Positions 46,144-55,455 of a DNA stretch of 64,000 nt are shown here, piece after piece. The notes below the pieces were generated by a model, which did not search any database, had not been told where the DNA came from, and worked only from the letters and a program-made list of their open reading frames with translations. Numbering within the stretch: position 1 is the first letter of the stretch; each line of letters opens with the position of its first letter. Source of the stretch: Stappia sp. 28M-7 (lineage in GTDB: Bacteria; Pseudomonadota; Alphaproteobacteria; Rhizobiales; Stappiaceae); NCBI RefSeq assembly GCF_014252955.1, contig NZ_JACMIA010000001.1, forward strand, positions 2,564,258 through 2,628,257, read 5' to 3'. The translations under genes were made by a program, and so were the position numbers.

Positions 46144-46836
46144 TCAGGCGGCCGGGTCCTGCTCCGCCAGAACCGCTGCCGCCAGCGGTCGTGTGATCCG
46201 CCGCCCCGCCGACAGCGAGGCCCTGTCGAGGCGGTCGACCAACGCCTGAGCTGCCGCCACGGACCGCTCCATCCGTACGGCCAGGAACTCTACCACGGCC
46301 GGATCGATATCGATCTGCCGATCCGCGAAAAGCTTGACCAGTACCCGCCGCAACAGATCGTCATCCGGCTCCAGGATCTCCACCGGGGTCGCCGCGCGCA
46401 ACCGCGAGGCAAGATCCGGCAATCGGAGCCCCCAGGCCTGGGGCCAGCTGCGCGAGGTCACGAGCAGGCTTCCGCCCGTCTCCCGAATGGCATTGAAGAG
46501 GTGGAACAGGGCCGTCTCGTCGAAGCCCGCATGGGCATCCTCCAGCGCAACGGCACCGGATCGGGCAAGCTCTTCGACCTGCTCCCGGCGCAGATCGGAC
46601 GCCCGCAGGATCACCGCGCCGCTCGCTGCCTGCCAGACATGGGCAAGATGCGTCTTGCCCGAGCCCACCGGTCCTGCCAGAAGCGCGGCCGCGCTCGGCC
46701 AGTTCGGCCAGGCATCGATCAGGGCGAAGGCCGCCTGGTTCGACGAGCCTACCAGGAAATCGTCGCGCCCATAGGCCGCTTCATGCGGCAGGATCAGCGG
46801 AAGCTGTTCGCCGCCTCCGCGCAAGGTATCAGCCAT
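46144..46836 (-). CDS. hdaA: HdaA, regulatory inactivator of DnaA homologue
   Basis: 230 residues from ATG 46836. A DnaA-like AAA+ domain starts with PHEAAYGRDDFLVGSSNQAAFALIDAWP, followed by Walker A (GPVGSGKTHLAHVW) and sensor segments (VTSRSWPQAWGLRLPDLASRL), but there is no DnaA C-terminal DNA-binding domain. Such proteins stimulate ATP hydrolysis by DnaA after replication starts, with the beta clamp as partner. The start lies inside the 3' end of the AI-2E-type permease (8-base overlap), so they are one transcript. Confidence 0.88.
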   Translation of the reverse strand: MADTLRGGGEQLPLILPHEAAYGRDDFLVGSSNQAAFALIDAWPNWPSAAALLAGPVGSGKTHLAHVWQAASGAVILRASDLRREQVEELARSGAVALEDAHAGFDETALFHLFNAIRETGGSLLVTSRSWPQAWGLRLPDLASRLRAATPVEILEPDDDLLRRVLVKLFADRQIDIDPAVVEFLAVRMERSVAAAQALVDRLDRASLSAGRRITRPLAAAVLAEQDPAA

Positions 46837-47965
46837 CGTGGCTCTCCTCGCGTCCGGCAGGCACCGTACCGGCCGGATCTCCCGGGACCCCGCTCGCCAT
46901 TGCCGTTCCCTCACCCGTATAGAGCGCACTCGCCATGTATTGAGAGAGCACGAACCGGATCAGCACGCCGATCATCGCCGCCGCGGGCACGGCGATCAGC
47001 ATGCCGACGAAGCCGAACAGGTAGCCGAAGGCGAACAGCGCGAACATCAGCCACACCGGATGCAGGCCGACATTGTTGCCCACGAGCTTGGGCTGCAGCA
47101 CGTTACCTTCCAGGAACTGGCCAACGGCGAAGATCGCGAGCACGGCCACCACCATCGGCCAGTCCGGCCAGAACTGAACCAGCGCGACACCCAGGGAGAC
47201 GACGAGGCCGAGCGTCGCGCCGACATAGGGAATGAAGCTGACGAGACCGGCGCCGATACCGATCAGAAGGCCGAAATTCAGCCCGACCGCCGCAAGGCCG
47301 ATCGCGTAGAAGGCGCCGAGCAGGAAGCAGACGCTGACCTGACCGCGCACGAAACCTGCAACCGCAAGATCCATCTCATGCGCCAGCCGGCGCACCGTGT
47401 CGCGATGCTGGCGCGGCAGCCAGCCGTCGATCTTCGCGACCATCCGGTCCCAGTCGAGAAGAAGATAGAAGGCGACCACCGGCGTCACGACGAACAGCGA
47501 GATCACCGAAAGCAGCGCCTGCCCGCCGTTCCAAACCGACTTCAGCAGACCGCCGATCCAGCCGGCGCCCTCGCCCAGCAGGCTGCCCACATTGGCCTTG
47601 AGCTCCTGACCGCCGATGCCGAGCGTCTCGAACAGTCGGCTGCCGAGCCCGGAGGTGATGAGCTCCTGCAGGGAGCTGACGAGGTTCGGAAAGGCCTCGA
47701 GGAACGCTGCCAGCTGGTTGCCGAGGATCGGCAGCAGCAGCAGAAGGATGAGAATGAACGCGAGTACGAAGATGAAGAGGATGACGATGGTGGCCCCGAG
47801 CCTGGGCAAACCGAACGCCTCCAGCCGGTCTGCGACGGGATCGAGCAGATAGGCCAGCGCCATGCCGGCGACGAAGGGCAGCAGGATCGGGCTGAACAGG
47901 TAGATGAACAGCGCAAACAGCGCGAAGGAGACCAGCCAGAAATTGATCTGTCGCTTGAGCGTCAC
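46829..47965 (-). CDS. AI-2E family transporter / PerM-type permease
   Basis: 378 residues from GTG 47965, with AAGGGA upstream; the longer frame to 48226 would run into the divergent purM promoter and has no signals. About eight membrane helices, with [24 protein letters not shown] near the start and the family signature [31 protein letters not shown] (about 250-280). Members export small molecules or act as sodium/proton antiporters; the ligand is unknown. It is first in a transcript with hdaA. Confidence 0.88.
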   Translation of the reverse strand: MTLKRQINFWLVSFALFALFIYLFSPILLPFVAGMALAYLLDPVADRLEAFGLPRLGATIVILFIFVLAFILILLLLLPILGNQLAAFLEAFPNLVSSLQELITSGLGSRLFETLGIGGQELKANVGSLLGEGAGWIGGLLKSVWNGGQALLSVISLFVVTPVVAFYLLLDWDRMVAKIDGWLPRQHRDTVRRLAHEMDLAVAGFVRGQVSVCFLLGAFYAIGLAAVGLNFGLLIGIGAGLVSFIPYVGATLGLVVSLGVALVQFWPDWPMVVAVLAIFAVGQFLEGNVLQPKLVGNNVGLHPVWLMFALFAFGYLFGFVGMLIAVPAAAMIGVLIRFVLSQYMASALYTGEGTAMASGVPGDPAGTVPAGREESHDG

Positions 47966-48219
47966 GAAATCTCGTCCCTTGCTGGTGTCAGTCTGTTCTC
48001 CGTCCCCCAGCAGATAGGCAGCCGCGCCGGGGAGCGTCAAGGAGGCCCCCCGCCGGGATCTGCCATTTTCCCTCTTCACCACAGGCTGAGGGGCTCCCTT
48101 TCGCGCCCGTGACGCTCGATGCGGCTTTTCCGCCCCGCGCCTGTGCAAACAGGGCCCGGTTTCGCTTGCATTCCGGCGCTTCTGTGTTTGTATGCGCGCC
48201 CTGTACGGGTTTCGGAGAC

Positions 48220-49308
48220 ATGACAAGCATGAGCGAGGCGACCCCCTCCCCCAAGAACGGCCTGAGCTATGCCGACGCGGGCGTCGACATCGACGCGGGC
48301 AACGCCCTCGTGCGGCGGATCAAGCCGTTCGTGAAGGCGACGGCCCGTCCCGGTGCCGACAGCGAGATCGGCGGCTTCGGCGGCCTGTTCGACCTGAAGG
48401 CGGCCGGCTTCACCGACCCGGTCCTTGTCGCGGCCAATGACGGCGTCGGCACCAAGCTCAAGATCGCCATCGACAGCTGCGCACACGCGACCGTCGGCAT
48501 CGATCTCGTGGCCATGTGCGTCAACGATCTCGTCGTGCAGGGTGCCGAACCGCTCTTCTTCCTCGATTATTATGCCTGCGGCGCGCTCGACGTCGACGTC
48601 GCCACCGACGTGGTGAAGGGCATTGCCGAGGGCTGCCGCATTTCCGGCTGCGCGCTGATCGGCGGCGAGACCGCCGAAATGCCGGGCATGTACGGCAAGG
48701 GCGATTACGATCTTGCCGGCTTCGCCGTCGGCGCGGCCGAGCGTGGTACCCTGCTGCCGCGCCGCGACGTCTGCGAAGGCGACGTGCTGCTCGCGCTCGC
48801 CTCCTCCGGCGTGCATTCCAACGGCTTCTCCCTGGTGCGCAAGATCGTCGAGCATTCCGGTCTCGAGTGGAGCGCCGATGCTCCGTTCGCATCCGGCGCG
48901 AGCCTTGGCGAAGCGCTGATGACACCGACCCGCATCTATGTGAAGCCGCTGCTGGCGGCGCTGAAGGCCGGTGCCGGTATCAAGGCGCTCGCCCACATCA
49001 CCGGCGGCGGCCTGCCGGAAAACCTGCCGCGCGTGCTGCCCGACCATCTGGGCGCCCGCATCGACCTCTCCGCCATCTCCGTCCCGCCGGTCTTCGGCTG
49101 GCTGGCCAAGGCCGGCGGCGTTGCCCAGTCGGAGATGCTGCGCACCTTCAACTGCGGCGTCGGCATGGTCGTCGCGGTTGCAGCCGAGACGGCAGACGAA
49201 GCGATGGCGATCCTGACCGCCGAGGGCGAGACGGTGAGCCGCATCGGCGCCCTCGAGGCACGCACGGGCGACGAGGCTGTTGTCTTCGACGGAGCCCTGG
49301 CGCTTTGA
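48220..49308 (+). CDS. purM: phosphoribosylformylglycinamidine cyclo-ligase (AIR synthetase)
   Basis: 362 residues from ATG 48220; ATG 48229 is an alternative, both behind GGAG at 48214. Family motifs are [23 protein letters not shown] near the N terminus, [34 protein letters not shown] and [16 protein letters not shown]. It makes aminoimidazole ribonucleotide in purine synthesis. Its stop overlaps the purN start in a TTGA junction. Confidence 0.97.
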   Translation: MTSMSEATPSPKNGLSYADAGVDIDAGNALVRRIKPFVKATARPGADSEIGGFGGLFDLKAAGFTDPVLVAANDGVGTKLKIAIDSCAHATVGIDLVAMCVNDLVVQGAEPLFFLDYYACGALDVDVATDVVKGIAEGCRISGCALIGGETAEMPGMYGKGDYDLAGFAVGAAERGTLLPRRDVCEGDVLLALASSGVHSNGFSLVRKIVEHSGLEWSADAPFASGASLGEALMTPTRIYVKPLLAALKAGAGIKALAHITGGGLPENLPRVLPDHLGARIDLSAISVPPVFGWLAKAGGVAQSEMLRTFNCGVGMVVAVAAETADEAMAILTAEGETVSRIGALEARTGDEAVVFDGALAL

Positions 49309-49979
49309 CCTCTGCCCCTTCCGCTTCCGGCCGCAAGCGCACGGCGATCCTCGTCTCGGGGCGCGGATCGAACATGACCGCCCTGCTGTCGGCAGCGGCC
49401 GATCCGGCCTTTCCCGCGGAAATCGTCGCGGTGATCGCCAACGTGCCGGACGCTCCCGCCCTCGACAAGGCGCGCGCAGCCGGCATCGAGGCCGTGGCAG
49501 TCAACCACCGCGGCCAGGGCGGACGGCAGGCCTTCGAGGAAAAGCTGGATGCGGAGCTGCGTGCCCGCAATGTGGAGCTGGTCTGCCTGGCAGGCTTCAT
49601 GCGCATCCTGACGCCCTGGTTCGTGGAGCGCTGGCACGACCGCCTGCTCAACATCCATCCGGCGCTGCTGCCGGCCTTCAAGGGCCTCGACACGCATGCG
49701 CGGGCGCTGGCGGAAGGCTGCCGCCTGCATGGCGCGACGGTGCATTTCGTTCGCGCCGAGATGGATGCCGGACCGATCATCGCACAAGGCGCAGTCGCCG
49801 TACTCGATGACGACACGCCGGCAACGCTGGGCGCGCGCGTGCTCGAAGTCGAGCACCGCATCTACCCTCAGGCGCTTGCGCTGGTAGCAGCCGACGCCTT
49901 CCAGATCGACGGCATGCGGGTGCACCTGAAATCCGGCGCGGATGCGGCCCAGCCGCCGCTGATCGCCCCCAAGGGGTGA
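49305..49979 (+). CDS. purN: phosphoribosylglycinamide formyltransferase
   Basis: 224 residues from TTG 49305, which overlaps the purM stop; no ATG lies before the conserved [15 protein letters not shown]. The active-site stretch is complete: Asn-His in [25 protein letters not shown] and Asp in [20 protein letters not shown]. It transfers a formyl group from 10-formyl-tetrahydrofolate to GAR. The downstream YafY-type gene is convergent, 22 bases away. Confidence 0.96.
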   Translation: MTSAPSASGRKRTAILVSGRGSNMTALLSAAADPAFPAEIVAVIANVPDAPALDKARAAGIEAVAVNHRGQGGRQAFEEKLDAELRARNVELVCLAGFMRILTPWFVERWHDRLLNIHPALLPAFKGLDTHARALAEGCRLHGATVHFVRAEMDAGPIIAQGAVAVLDDDTPATLGARVLEVEHRIYPQALALVAADAFQIDGMRVHLKSGADAAQPPLIAPKG

Positions 49980-50001
49980 GACGCACGAGGCGGCCGGGCG
50001 C

Positions 50002-50745
50002 TCAGCCCACCGCCCGGCACCCTGCAACGCCCCCGTTCTCGGCCGCCGCTTCCCTGGCCCTGTTTTCTTCCAGTCGATGGCGCCACCACTCCGCATAGAG
50101 CCGCTTGCGGCTACGGGGTGGGCGCGCGTCCAGCACCGTCATCTCCAGCATCCGGTCCGTACGGAAGTTGCGATAGTTCTGCCGCAGCTCGCACCAGGCA
50201 GCCAGCACCCGGGCATGCTCGAAAAAGGCGAGAACGATGGGCCAGATCACACGGCGCTCGGGCGGACGATCGGGAACCTGGTAGAGGATCTCCACCTTCC
50301 GCTCCAGCCGCAAGGCCTCCCGGAGCCGCAACAGCTCGATCCGGTCGCCCGGCAGCTCGCAGGGAGGCGGGGCGTAGAGCGGCGCATCCAGAAATCCATC
50401 GCGCAGCCCTTGCGGCAGAACCGTCGCGATCTTGGCGACGCCATCGCGCGCAGTGCGCCGGATCGCCTCGTCGCCGCGCCCCTCCACCATGCGCAGGCCG
50501 AGCATGATGATCTCCAGCTCTTCTGCCGTGAACATCAGCGGCGGCAGGTCGTAGCCTTCTTCCAGCACATAGCCGACGCCGGCCTCGCCGGCCACCGGCA
50601 CGCCGGAGGCCTGCAGCGCGGCGATATCGCGATAGAGCGTGCGCAACGACACTTCGAGCTCGGCGGCAATGGCCGCACCGCTGACCGGCCTGCGGTACCG
50701 GCGCAGGATCTGGAGAACCTGCAGCAACCTGTCGGCACGACGCAT
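50002..50745 (-). CDS. YafY-type HTH and WYL-domain transcriptional regulator
   Basis: 247 residues from ATG 50745, chosen for GGAAGGGAAA just upstream and the standard MRRADRLLQVLQILRRYRRP start; ATG 50766 is an alternative. The N-terminal HTH_11 (SGAAIAAELEVSLRTLYRDIAAL) is followed by a WYL-type ligand-binding domain (about 130-230, EILYQVPDRPPERRVIWPIVLAFFEHARVLAAWCELRQNYRNFR). It is divergent from a GST gene and a perfect palindromic operator lies between them, a common YafY/GST arrangement that suggests local control. Confidence 0.9.
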   Translation of the reverse strand: MRRADRLLQVLQILRRYRRPVSGAAIAAELEVSLRTLYRDIAALQASGVPVAGEAGVGYVLEEGYDLPPLMFTAEELEIIMLGLRMVEGRGDEAIRRTARDGVAKIATVLPQGLRDGFLDAPLYAPPPCELPGDRIELLRLREALRLERKVEILYQVPDRPPERRVIWPIVLAFFEHARVLAAWCELRQNYRNFRTDRMLEMTVLDARPPRSRKRLYAEWWRHRLEENRAREAAAENGGVAGCRAVG

Positions 50746-50780
50746 CACTTTCCCTTCCGCTGACATATTGCCACCTGATG

Positions 50781-50798
50781 CTGACAGTATGCTGTCAG
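50781..50798. promoter_or_regulatory. operator CTGACAG-TATG-CTGTCAG between the YafY regulator and GST
   Basis: A perfect inverted repeat with 7-bp arms, 36 bases from the regulator start and 53 bases from the GST start. It is probably the regulator's own binding site. Confidence 0.75.
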
Positions 50799-50850
50799 GA
50801 AGGGTTGGCTACAAGACGCGAGCCAGACGCAAACCCCAGGAGATGCCTCC

Positions 50851-51594
50851 ATGCTCGTTCTCGTCAACTTTCCCGCACCGCCGGAAATTCGCAGTCTCTC
50901 GCCCTTCTGCTACAAGGCGGAAGCGCTGCTGGCATTGGCCGGCTGCGACTACCGGCTGGAGCCGACCACCGATCTTGCCGCCCTGCCCCATGGCAAGGTG
51001 CCGGTGCTCAGGGATGGCGACCTCGTCATCCCCGACAGTTCTCTGATCCAGCGCCATCTGGAACGCCATCACGGACTTGCTATCGACGACGCGCTCACCG
51101 GCGTCGAACTGGCCATGTCGGAGGCCTTCCGCCGCATGGTTGAGGAGCACCTGCGTTGGACGATGGTCCATGCCCGCTGGATCGATCCTGCCGGCGAAGG
51201 GATGATGCTTTCCACTGCCCTCGCCGGGGTGCCCGAGGAGATGCGGCGGGACGTGTTCATGGGCCTGCGCGAGAACATCCGCAAGACACTGCATGCACAG
51301 GGCATCGGCAGGCATGCGCCGGAGGAGATCTACGCCTTCGGCTGCACGGCTCTCGACGCCATCGCCGCCTTTCTGGACGACAAGCCCTTCTTCATGGGCG
51401 ACCGCCCGACCACGGTCGATACCAGTATTGTCGGCGTCGTGCTCAACATCCTTGCGAGCGATGTCGACACGCCGCTGATGCGCCACGCGGCCGCGATCCC
51501 GACACTGGCCGACTATGCCTTGCGGTTCGAGCGCACGGTGTTCGGCCCGGCAGCGCGCATCCCCGCAACCTTGCGCGGCGAACAGGCGGCCTGA
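50851..51594 (+). CDS. glutathione S-transferase family protein
   Basis: 247 residues from ATG 50851, with AGGAG 8 bases upstream. The thioredoxin-like N-terminal domain shows SPFCYKAEALLALAGCDYRLEP and the cis-proline and Asp-Ser glutathione contact (GKVPVLRDGDLVIPDSSLIQRHLE). The all-helical C-terminal domain resembles the failed-axon-connections/metaxin branch (FFMGDRPTTVDTSIVGVVLNILA). It probably conjugates or reduces small electrophiles; the substrate is unknown. The divergent YafY-type gene and shared operator suggest induction by its substrate. Confidence 0.88.
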   Translation: MLVLVNFPAPPEIRSLSPFCYKAEALLALAGCDYRLEPTTDLAALPHGKVPVLRDGDLVIPDSSLIQRHLERHHGLAIDDALTGVELAMSEAFRRMVEEHLRWTMVHARWIDPAGEGMMLSTALAGVPEEMRRDVFMGLRENIRKTLHAQGIGRHAPEEIYAFGCTALDAIAAFLDDKPFFMGDRPTTVDTSIVGVVLNILASDVDTPLMRHAAAIPTLADYALRFERTVFGPAARIPATLRGEQAA

Positions 51595-51635
51595 CGCCGC
51601 CTGCCTGCTTCCCTCGGTGCCGCGGGTGCGTAGGG

Positions 51636-53732
51636 TCAGTCCTTGCGCACCCACACGGCGGTATCGTGGAAGGCCGCCCCGCCATACGGCGCCACGGCAT
51701 CGGCTCCGGTCAGCGTGTTGATACCGCGGCCGTCCGGATAGGCATCGTTCGGCCAGATCCCCTCGGCCACCACGACGCCGGGCTTCAGCCCCTCGGTGAG
51801 GCGCGCATGCAGGATCACCGCGCCGCGCCGGTTGCCGATGCGGATGCGGTCGCCGTCGGAGATCCCGAGCCTTTCGGCATCCATCGGCCCGATCATCAGG
51901 TCCGGCCGCCCTTCCTTGTCGCGGGAGGACGCCGTCTCGTTGAAGGTCGAATTGAGGAACGAACGCGCCGGCGAGGTCGCAAGACGGAAGGGATGCTCCT
52001 CGTTCGCCGCCTCGTTCACCGCCCAGTGGTCGGGCAAGGTCGGCATGTCCGCGAAAGGTCCCATCGGGCCATCATTGGGCGCCGGCACCGTCGGCCAGTC
52101 CGGCTTGAAGCGGAACTTGCCGTCCGGCCAGTTGAACCCGTCGAGATAATGCGCCTTGCGGAAGTCCGGCTGGCAGTCGACCCAGCGGTCACGCTCGATT
52201 TCCTCCAGCGAACCGAAACCGGAAGCCTTCAGCATCCAGTCGATATGCTCGCGCACGCTCATGGCGAAACCCGGATGTTCGGCCGCGCCGACACGTCGGG
52301 CGATCTCATTGAGCACATAGACGTTCTCGCGAGTCTCGCCCGGGGCTTCGGCCAGCTTCGGCCCCAGCAGCAGATACTGGTGTCCGCCGCCCTTGTAGAT
52401 GTCGTCATGCTCGAGAAACTGCGTCGCCGGCAGCACCACATCGGCCATCTTCGCCGTTTCCGTCATGAACTGCTCGTGCACACAGACGAAAAGGTCCTCG
52501 CGGGCGAAGCCCTGCTTCACCAGTTCCTGCTCTGGCGCCACCGACACCGGGTTGGTGTTCTGGATCAGCACCGCGGTCACCGGCGGGCCGCGGCGCAAGG
52601 CCTCGGCATCGCCCGTCAGCACCCGGCCGATCTGGCTCTGGTCGAGTTGCCGCACCGCCGGATCGATCAGCGAGTGCCCCTCGATCATCGACTTGTCGAG
52701 CGTGTAGATCGCACCGTTGTTGTGAAACGCGCCGCCGCCTTCGTACTGCCAGGCGCCGGTCACGGCCGCGATGCAGGAGGCCGCGTGCATCGAGACGGCG
52801 CCATTGCGCTGGCGAGTGAACCCATAACCGAGGCGGAAGAACGTGCGCTTCGTCTGCCCGACCATGCGGGCGAAGAGCTCGATCTCCTCCACCGAAAGTC
52901 CGGTGATCGCCGCCGCCCATTCCGGCGGGCGCTGCGCCACATGCGCCTCCAGCTCGTCCGGGCAGTCGGTGTAGCGGGCAAGGTAGTCGCGGTCGGCATG
53001 CCCGTCGCGGAACAACACATGCATCACCGCACAGGCGAGCGCCGCATCCGTGCCGGGCTTCAGGACGAGGCCGAGATCCGCCTGTTTCACGGTCTGGGTC
53101 GGGTAGACGTCGATGGCGACGATCTTCGCCCCGCGCGTCTTGCGTGCGGTGATCGCATGAGTCATCACGTTGACCTGGGTCGAGACCGCGTTGGTTCCCC
53201 AGATCACCACCATGTCGGCAACCGCGATCTCCCGCGGATCGGGCCCCGCGAGCCGCCCGGTCCCGGCGATATAGCCCGTCCACGCCGGATTGGTGCAGAT
53301 CGTGTCGAACTGGCGCGAGTAGCCCTTGGCATGGCGCAGGCGGTGGATCGAGTCGCGCTGAACCAGTCCCATCGTACCGGCATAGTGATAGGGCCACACG
53401 GCCTGGGCCCCGTGCTCGGCCTCGGCCTTCAGGAACGCGGCCGCAACCAGATCCAGCGCCTCGTCCCAGGAGATGGGCTCGAAGCGCCCCTCTCCCTTGG
53501 CCCCGACCCGCTTCAGCGGCTGCGTCAAGCGATCCGGATGATAGAGCCGGTCGGAGTAGCGCGCGACCTTGGCGCAGATGACGCCGGCCGTGTAGGCATT
53601 CGCCCGCGCGCCCTTGATCCGTCCAATGCGTCCGTCGGCGAACAGTTCGACCTCCAGCGCGCAGGTGGACGGACAGTCGTGCGGACAGGCGGAAGCCTTC
53701 AGAACCGGATCTTTGGCAACGGGGGCGTTCAT
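51636..53732 (-). CDS. molybdopterin-dependent oxidoreductase of the DMSO reductase superfamily
   Basis: 698 residues from ATG 53732. The N-terminal [4Fe-4S] site is CPHDCPSTC followed by Cys in GVICAKVARYSDRLYHPDRLTQPLKRVG. Further typical segments are ISWDEALDLVA, IWGTNAVSTQVNVM, TKRTFFRLGYGFTRQRNG and the C-terminal cofactor-binding domain (DGDRIRIGNRRGAVILHARLTEGLKPGVV). There is no signal peptide, so it is cytoplasmic. No electron-transfer subunit is next to it, so the physiological substrate and partner are unknown. The molybdenum ligand cannot be assigned with confidence. Confidence 0.88.
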   Translation of the reverse strand: MNAPVAKDPVLKASACPHDCPSTCALEVELFADGRIGRIKGARANAYTAGVICAKVARYSDRLYHPDRLTQPLKRVGAKGEGRFEPISWDEALDLVAAAFLKAEAEHGAQAVWPYHYAGTMGLVQRDSIHRLRHAKGYSRQFDTICTNPAWTGYIAGTGRLAGPDPREIAVADMVVIWGTNAVSTQVNVMTHAITARKTRGAKIVAIDVYPTQTVKQADLGLVLKPGTDAALACAVMHVLFRDGHADRDYLARYTDCPDELEAHVAQRPPEWAAAITGLSVEEIELFARMVGQTKRTFFRLGYGFTRQRNGAVSMHAASCIAAVTGAWQYEGGGAFHNNGAIYTLDKSMIEGHSLIDPAVRQLDQSQIGRVLTGDAEALRRGPPVTAVLIQNTNPVSVAPEQELVKQGFAREDLFVCVHEQFMTETAKMADVVLPATQFLEHDDIYKGGGHQYLLLGPKLAEAPGETRENVYVLNEIARRVGAAEHPGFAMSVREHIDWMLKASGFGSLEEIERDRWVDCQPDFRKAHYLDGFNWPDGKFRFKPDWPTVPAPNDGPMGPFADMPTLPDHWAVNEAANEEHPFRLATSPARSFLNSTFNETASSRDKEGRPDLMIGPMDAERLGISDGDRIRIGNRRGAVILHARLTEGLKPGVVVAEGIWPNDAYPDGRGINTLTGADAVAPYGGAAFHDTAVWVRKD

Positions 53733-53810
53733 GCGTCTCTCGCGGGCAAGGAAAACGGCGGCAAGGCTCACTCGCACCAAGCCGTCATGTCAAGGACCAG
53801 TGGCCGTACA

Positions 53811-53842
53811 AAAAGAAAGGGCCGGCACAGCGGCCGGCCCTT
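53811..53842 (-). terminator. Rho-independent terminator after ndk
   Basis: A 10-bp stem (53817-53826 with 53833-53842) and 6-nt loop; on the minus strand it is followed by TTTCTTTTT. It lies 43 bases past the ndk stop. Confidence 0.85.
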
Positions 53843-53884
53843 CCAGATAGCGTTGGCTGCGATGTCGCGATGCGACTTCAAACC

Positions 53885-54307
53885 TTAGCCGACGATTTCG
53901 GTCTCGGAGAACCAGTAGGCGATCTCCTGGGCGGCGGTGTCCGCGCCGTCGGAGCCGTGCACCGAGTTCTCGCCGATGTTCAGGGCGAAGGTCTTGCGGA
54001 TGGTGCCCTCGTCGGCATTGGCCGGGTTGGTGGCGCCCATCACTTCGCGGTTCTTGGCAATGGCGTTCTCGCCTTCCAGAACCTGCACGACGGTCGGGGC
54101 CGAGCACATGAACTCGACCAGCTCGCCAAAGAACGGACGGTCCTTGTGCACCGCGTAGAAGCCCTCGGCCTCGCGACGCGACATCCACACGCGCTTGGAA
54201 GCGACGACGCGCAGGCCGGCATCCTCAAGCATCTTGGTGATCGCGCCGGTCAGGTTGCGACGCGTCGCGTCCGGCTTGATCATCGAAAAGGTGCGCTCGA
54301 TCGCCAT
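53885..54307 (-). CDS. ndk: nucleoside-diphosphate kinase
   Basis: 140 residues. The conserved features are [21 protein letters not shown] at the start and the active-site His in ENSVHGSDG (about 115-123, [11 protein letters not shown]). It balances nucleoside triphosphates by transferring the gamma phosphate of ATP. Monocistronic, with a terminator downstream at 53811-53842. Confidence 0.97.
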   Translation of the reverse strand: MAIERTFSMIKPDATRRNLTGAITKMLEDAGLRVVASKRVWMSRREAEGFYAVHKDRPFFGELVEFMCSAPTVVQVLEGENAIAKNREVMGATNPANADEGTIRKTFALNIGENSVHGSDGADTAAQEIAYWFSETEIVG

Positions 54308-54491
54308 TATCGTTTTCCCGTTGTTGTCCGGCGGAGCCTCGCGCCCTCGCGGGCCCCGCCTGTCCGTGCCTCAAAGCCGGACACTGCTTGATCTCGTTGC
54401 GCCCGTGAGCGGGCGCGCCATGCGTATAGCCGGGGATGAGCGCCCCCGCAAGGCGCAAGGGACGCCGGATTCTGCTGTTTTCGGGAAAGAT

Positions 54492-55181
54492 TCAGGCTGC
54501 CGGAACGCTGCGTCCGAAGCCGTCGAACAGATCGAGGCAGCGCTCGCGCCATTGCCCGACAGGCGATCCCGGCTCGATGAACTGGAACGGGCTGGTGATC
54601 CGTGCCCATTGCAGGGTGCCGAACAGCAGGTAGTCGGTGTGAAGCGGCGCATCGCCCCCGATGAAGGGCTGGCTCTTCAGCATCAGATGCAGCGGCAACA
54701 AGGCGGTCCCCAGCTCGGCGAGCCTGTCCTCGCGTCCGGCCTGGACCTCCTCCAGGGTCATGCCGAAACGGGCCTCGCGCGTCTCGCGAAAATAGACCTG
54801 GTCGGCCGGGCCGAGCACGTCCCAGATGTCCTTGATGATGAGCCGCACGATCAGTGAGCTGATCGAGGCGTTGACCCAGCCCTCGATCAGCTTGGCCGCG
54901 GCGCGCCCGCCCTCGCCCCCGAACAGGCTCGGCCGGTCCGGATAGGCCTCCTCCAGATAGGTGGCGATCGCCCAGCTGTCGCAGATCGTCCGCTCGCCAT
55001 CGACCAGGATCGGCACCGTCTTGCCGACATCCGGCGCGATGGCCGGGATCTCGCAGAAGGGCTTGGGCCGGCATTCGAAATCGAGCCCCTTGTGCTTCAG
55101 CGCCATCCGAATGCGCCAGGCGTAGGGACTGAAGGGGCGCCCCGCATCGGCGCCGCACAGCTCATAGAGAACAAGGCTCAA
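54492..55181 (-). CDS. glutathione S-transferase family protein
   Basis: 229 residues from TTG 55181, which has GGAG at good spacing; upstream in-frame ATGs lie beyond the sensible N terminus. The thioredoxin-like domain begins SLVLYELCGADAGRPFSPYAWRIRMALKHKGL, with PILVDGERTICDSWAIATYLEEAYPDRP as the glutathione-contact region. The C-terminal helical domain is of the beta-etherase/lignin-type GST group, though this is a weak assignment. Substrate unknown. The 184 bases between it and ndk hold nothing recognisable. Confidence 0.85.
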   Translation of the reverse strand: MSLVLYELCGADAGRPFSPYAWRIRMALKHKGLDFECRPKPFCEIPAIAPDVGKTVPILVDGERTICDSWAIATYLEEAYPDRPSLFGGEGGRAAAKLIEGWVNASISSLIVRLIIKDIWDVLGPADQVYFRETREARFGMTLEEVQAGREDRLAELGTALLPLHLMLKSQPFIGGDAPLHTDYLLFGTLQWARITSPFQFIEPGSPVGQWRERCLDLFDGFGRSVPAA

Positions 55182-55390
55182 GGTTTCGCTCCACTTTTCC
55201 TTGGATCGCGTTCGCGATGTCGGAGCGAACCTTATCCCCCGCATGGCGCCGCTCCAAGCGGCGCCGGCATCTCGGCAGCCCAGCCACAACCCAAAGGAGA
55301 GAGCACGCGGACAACAAAACCCAAGGATTGAACTTCAAGAAATATGCCGTTACGTCAACGATTTAAAGAGCCTCGTTTGCCCCACGTATT

Positions 55391-55406
55391 TACTGAAGCT
55401 TCAGTA
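55391..55406. promoter_or_regulatory. perfect palindrome TACTGAAGCTTCAGTA upstream of the chemoreceptor
   Basis: 16-bp perfect palindrome without spacer, 50 bases upstream of the chemoreceptor ATG and in the only AT-rich part of the 274-base gap after the GST gene. It could be a regulator site; no known consensus is matched. Confidence 0.45.
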
Positions 55407-55455
55407 GTTTCTCGTACCTACTGCAGCATCTTCAGTTCACGAGGTCGCCTCCCCT

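Noticed and set aside
51156-53888. 910-residue open frame antisense to the molybdopterin enzyme and overlapping the GST
   Set aside because: It crosses two real genes on both strands and has Arg/His/Gly-rich composition typical of shadow frames.
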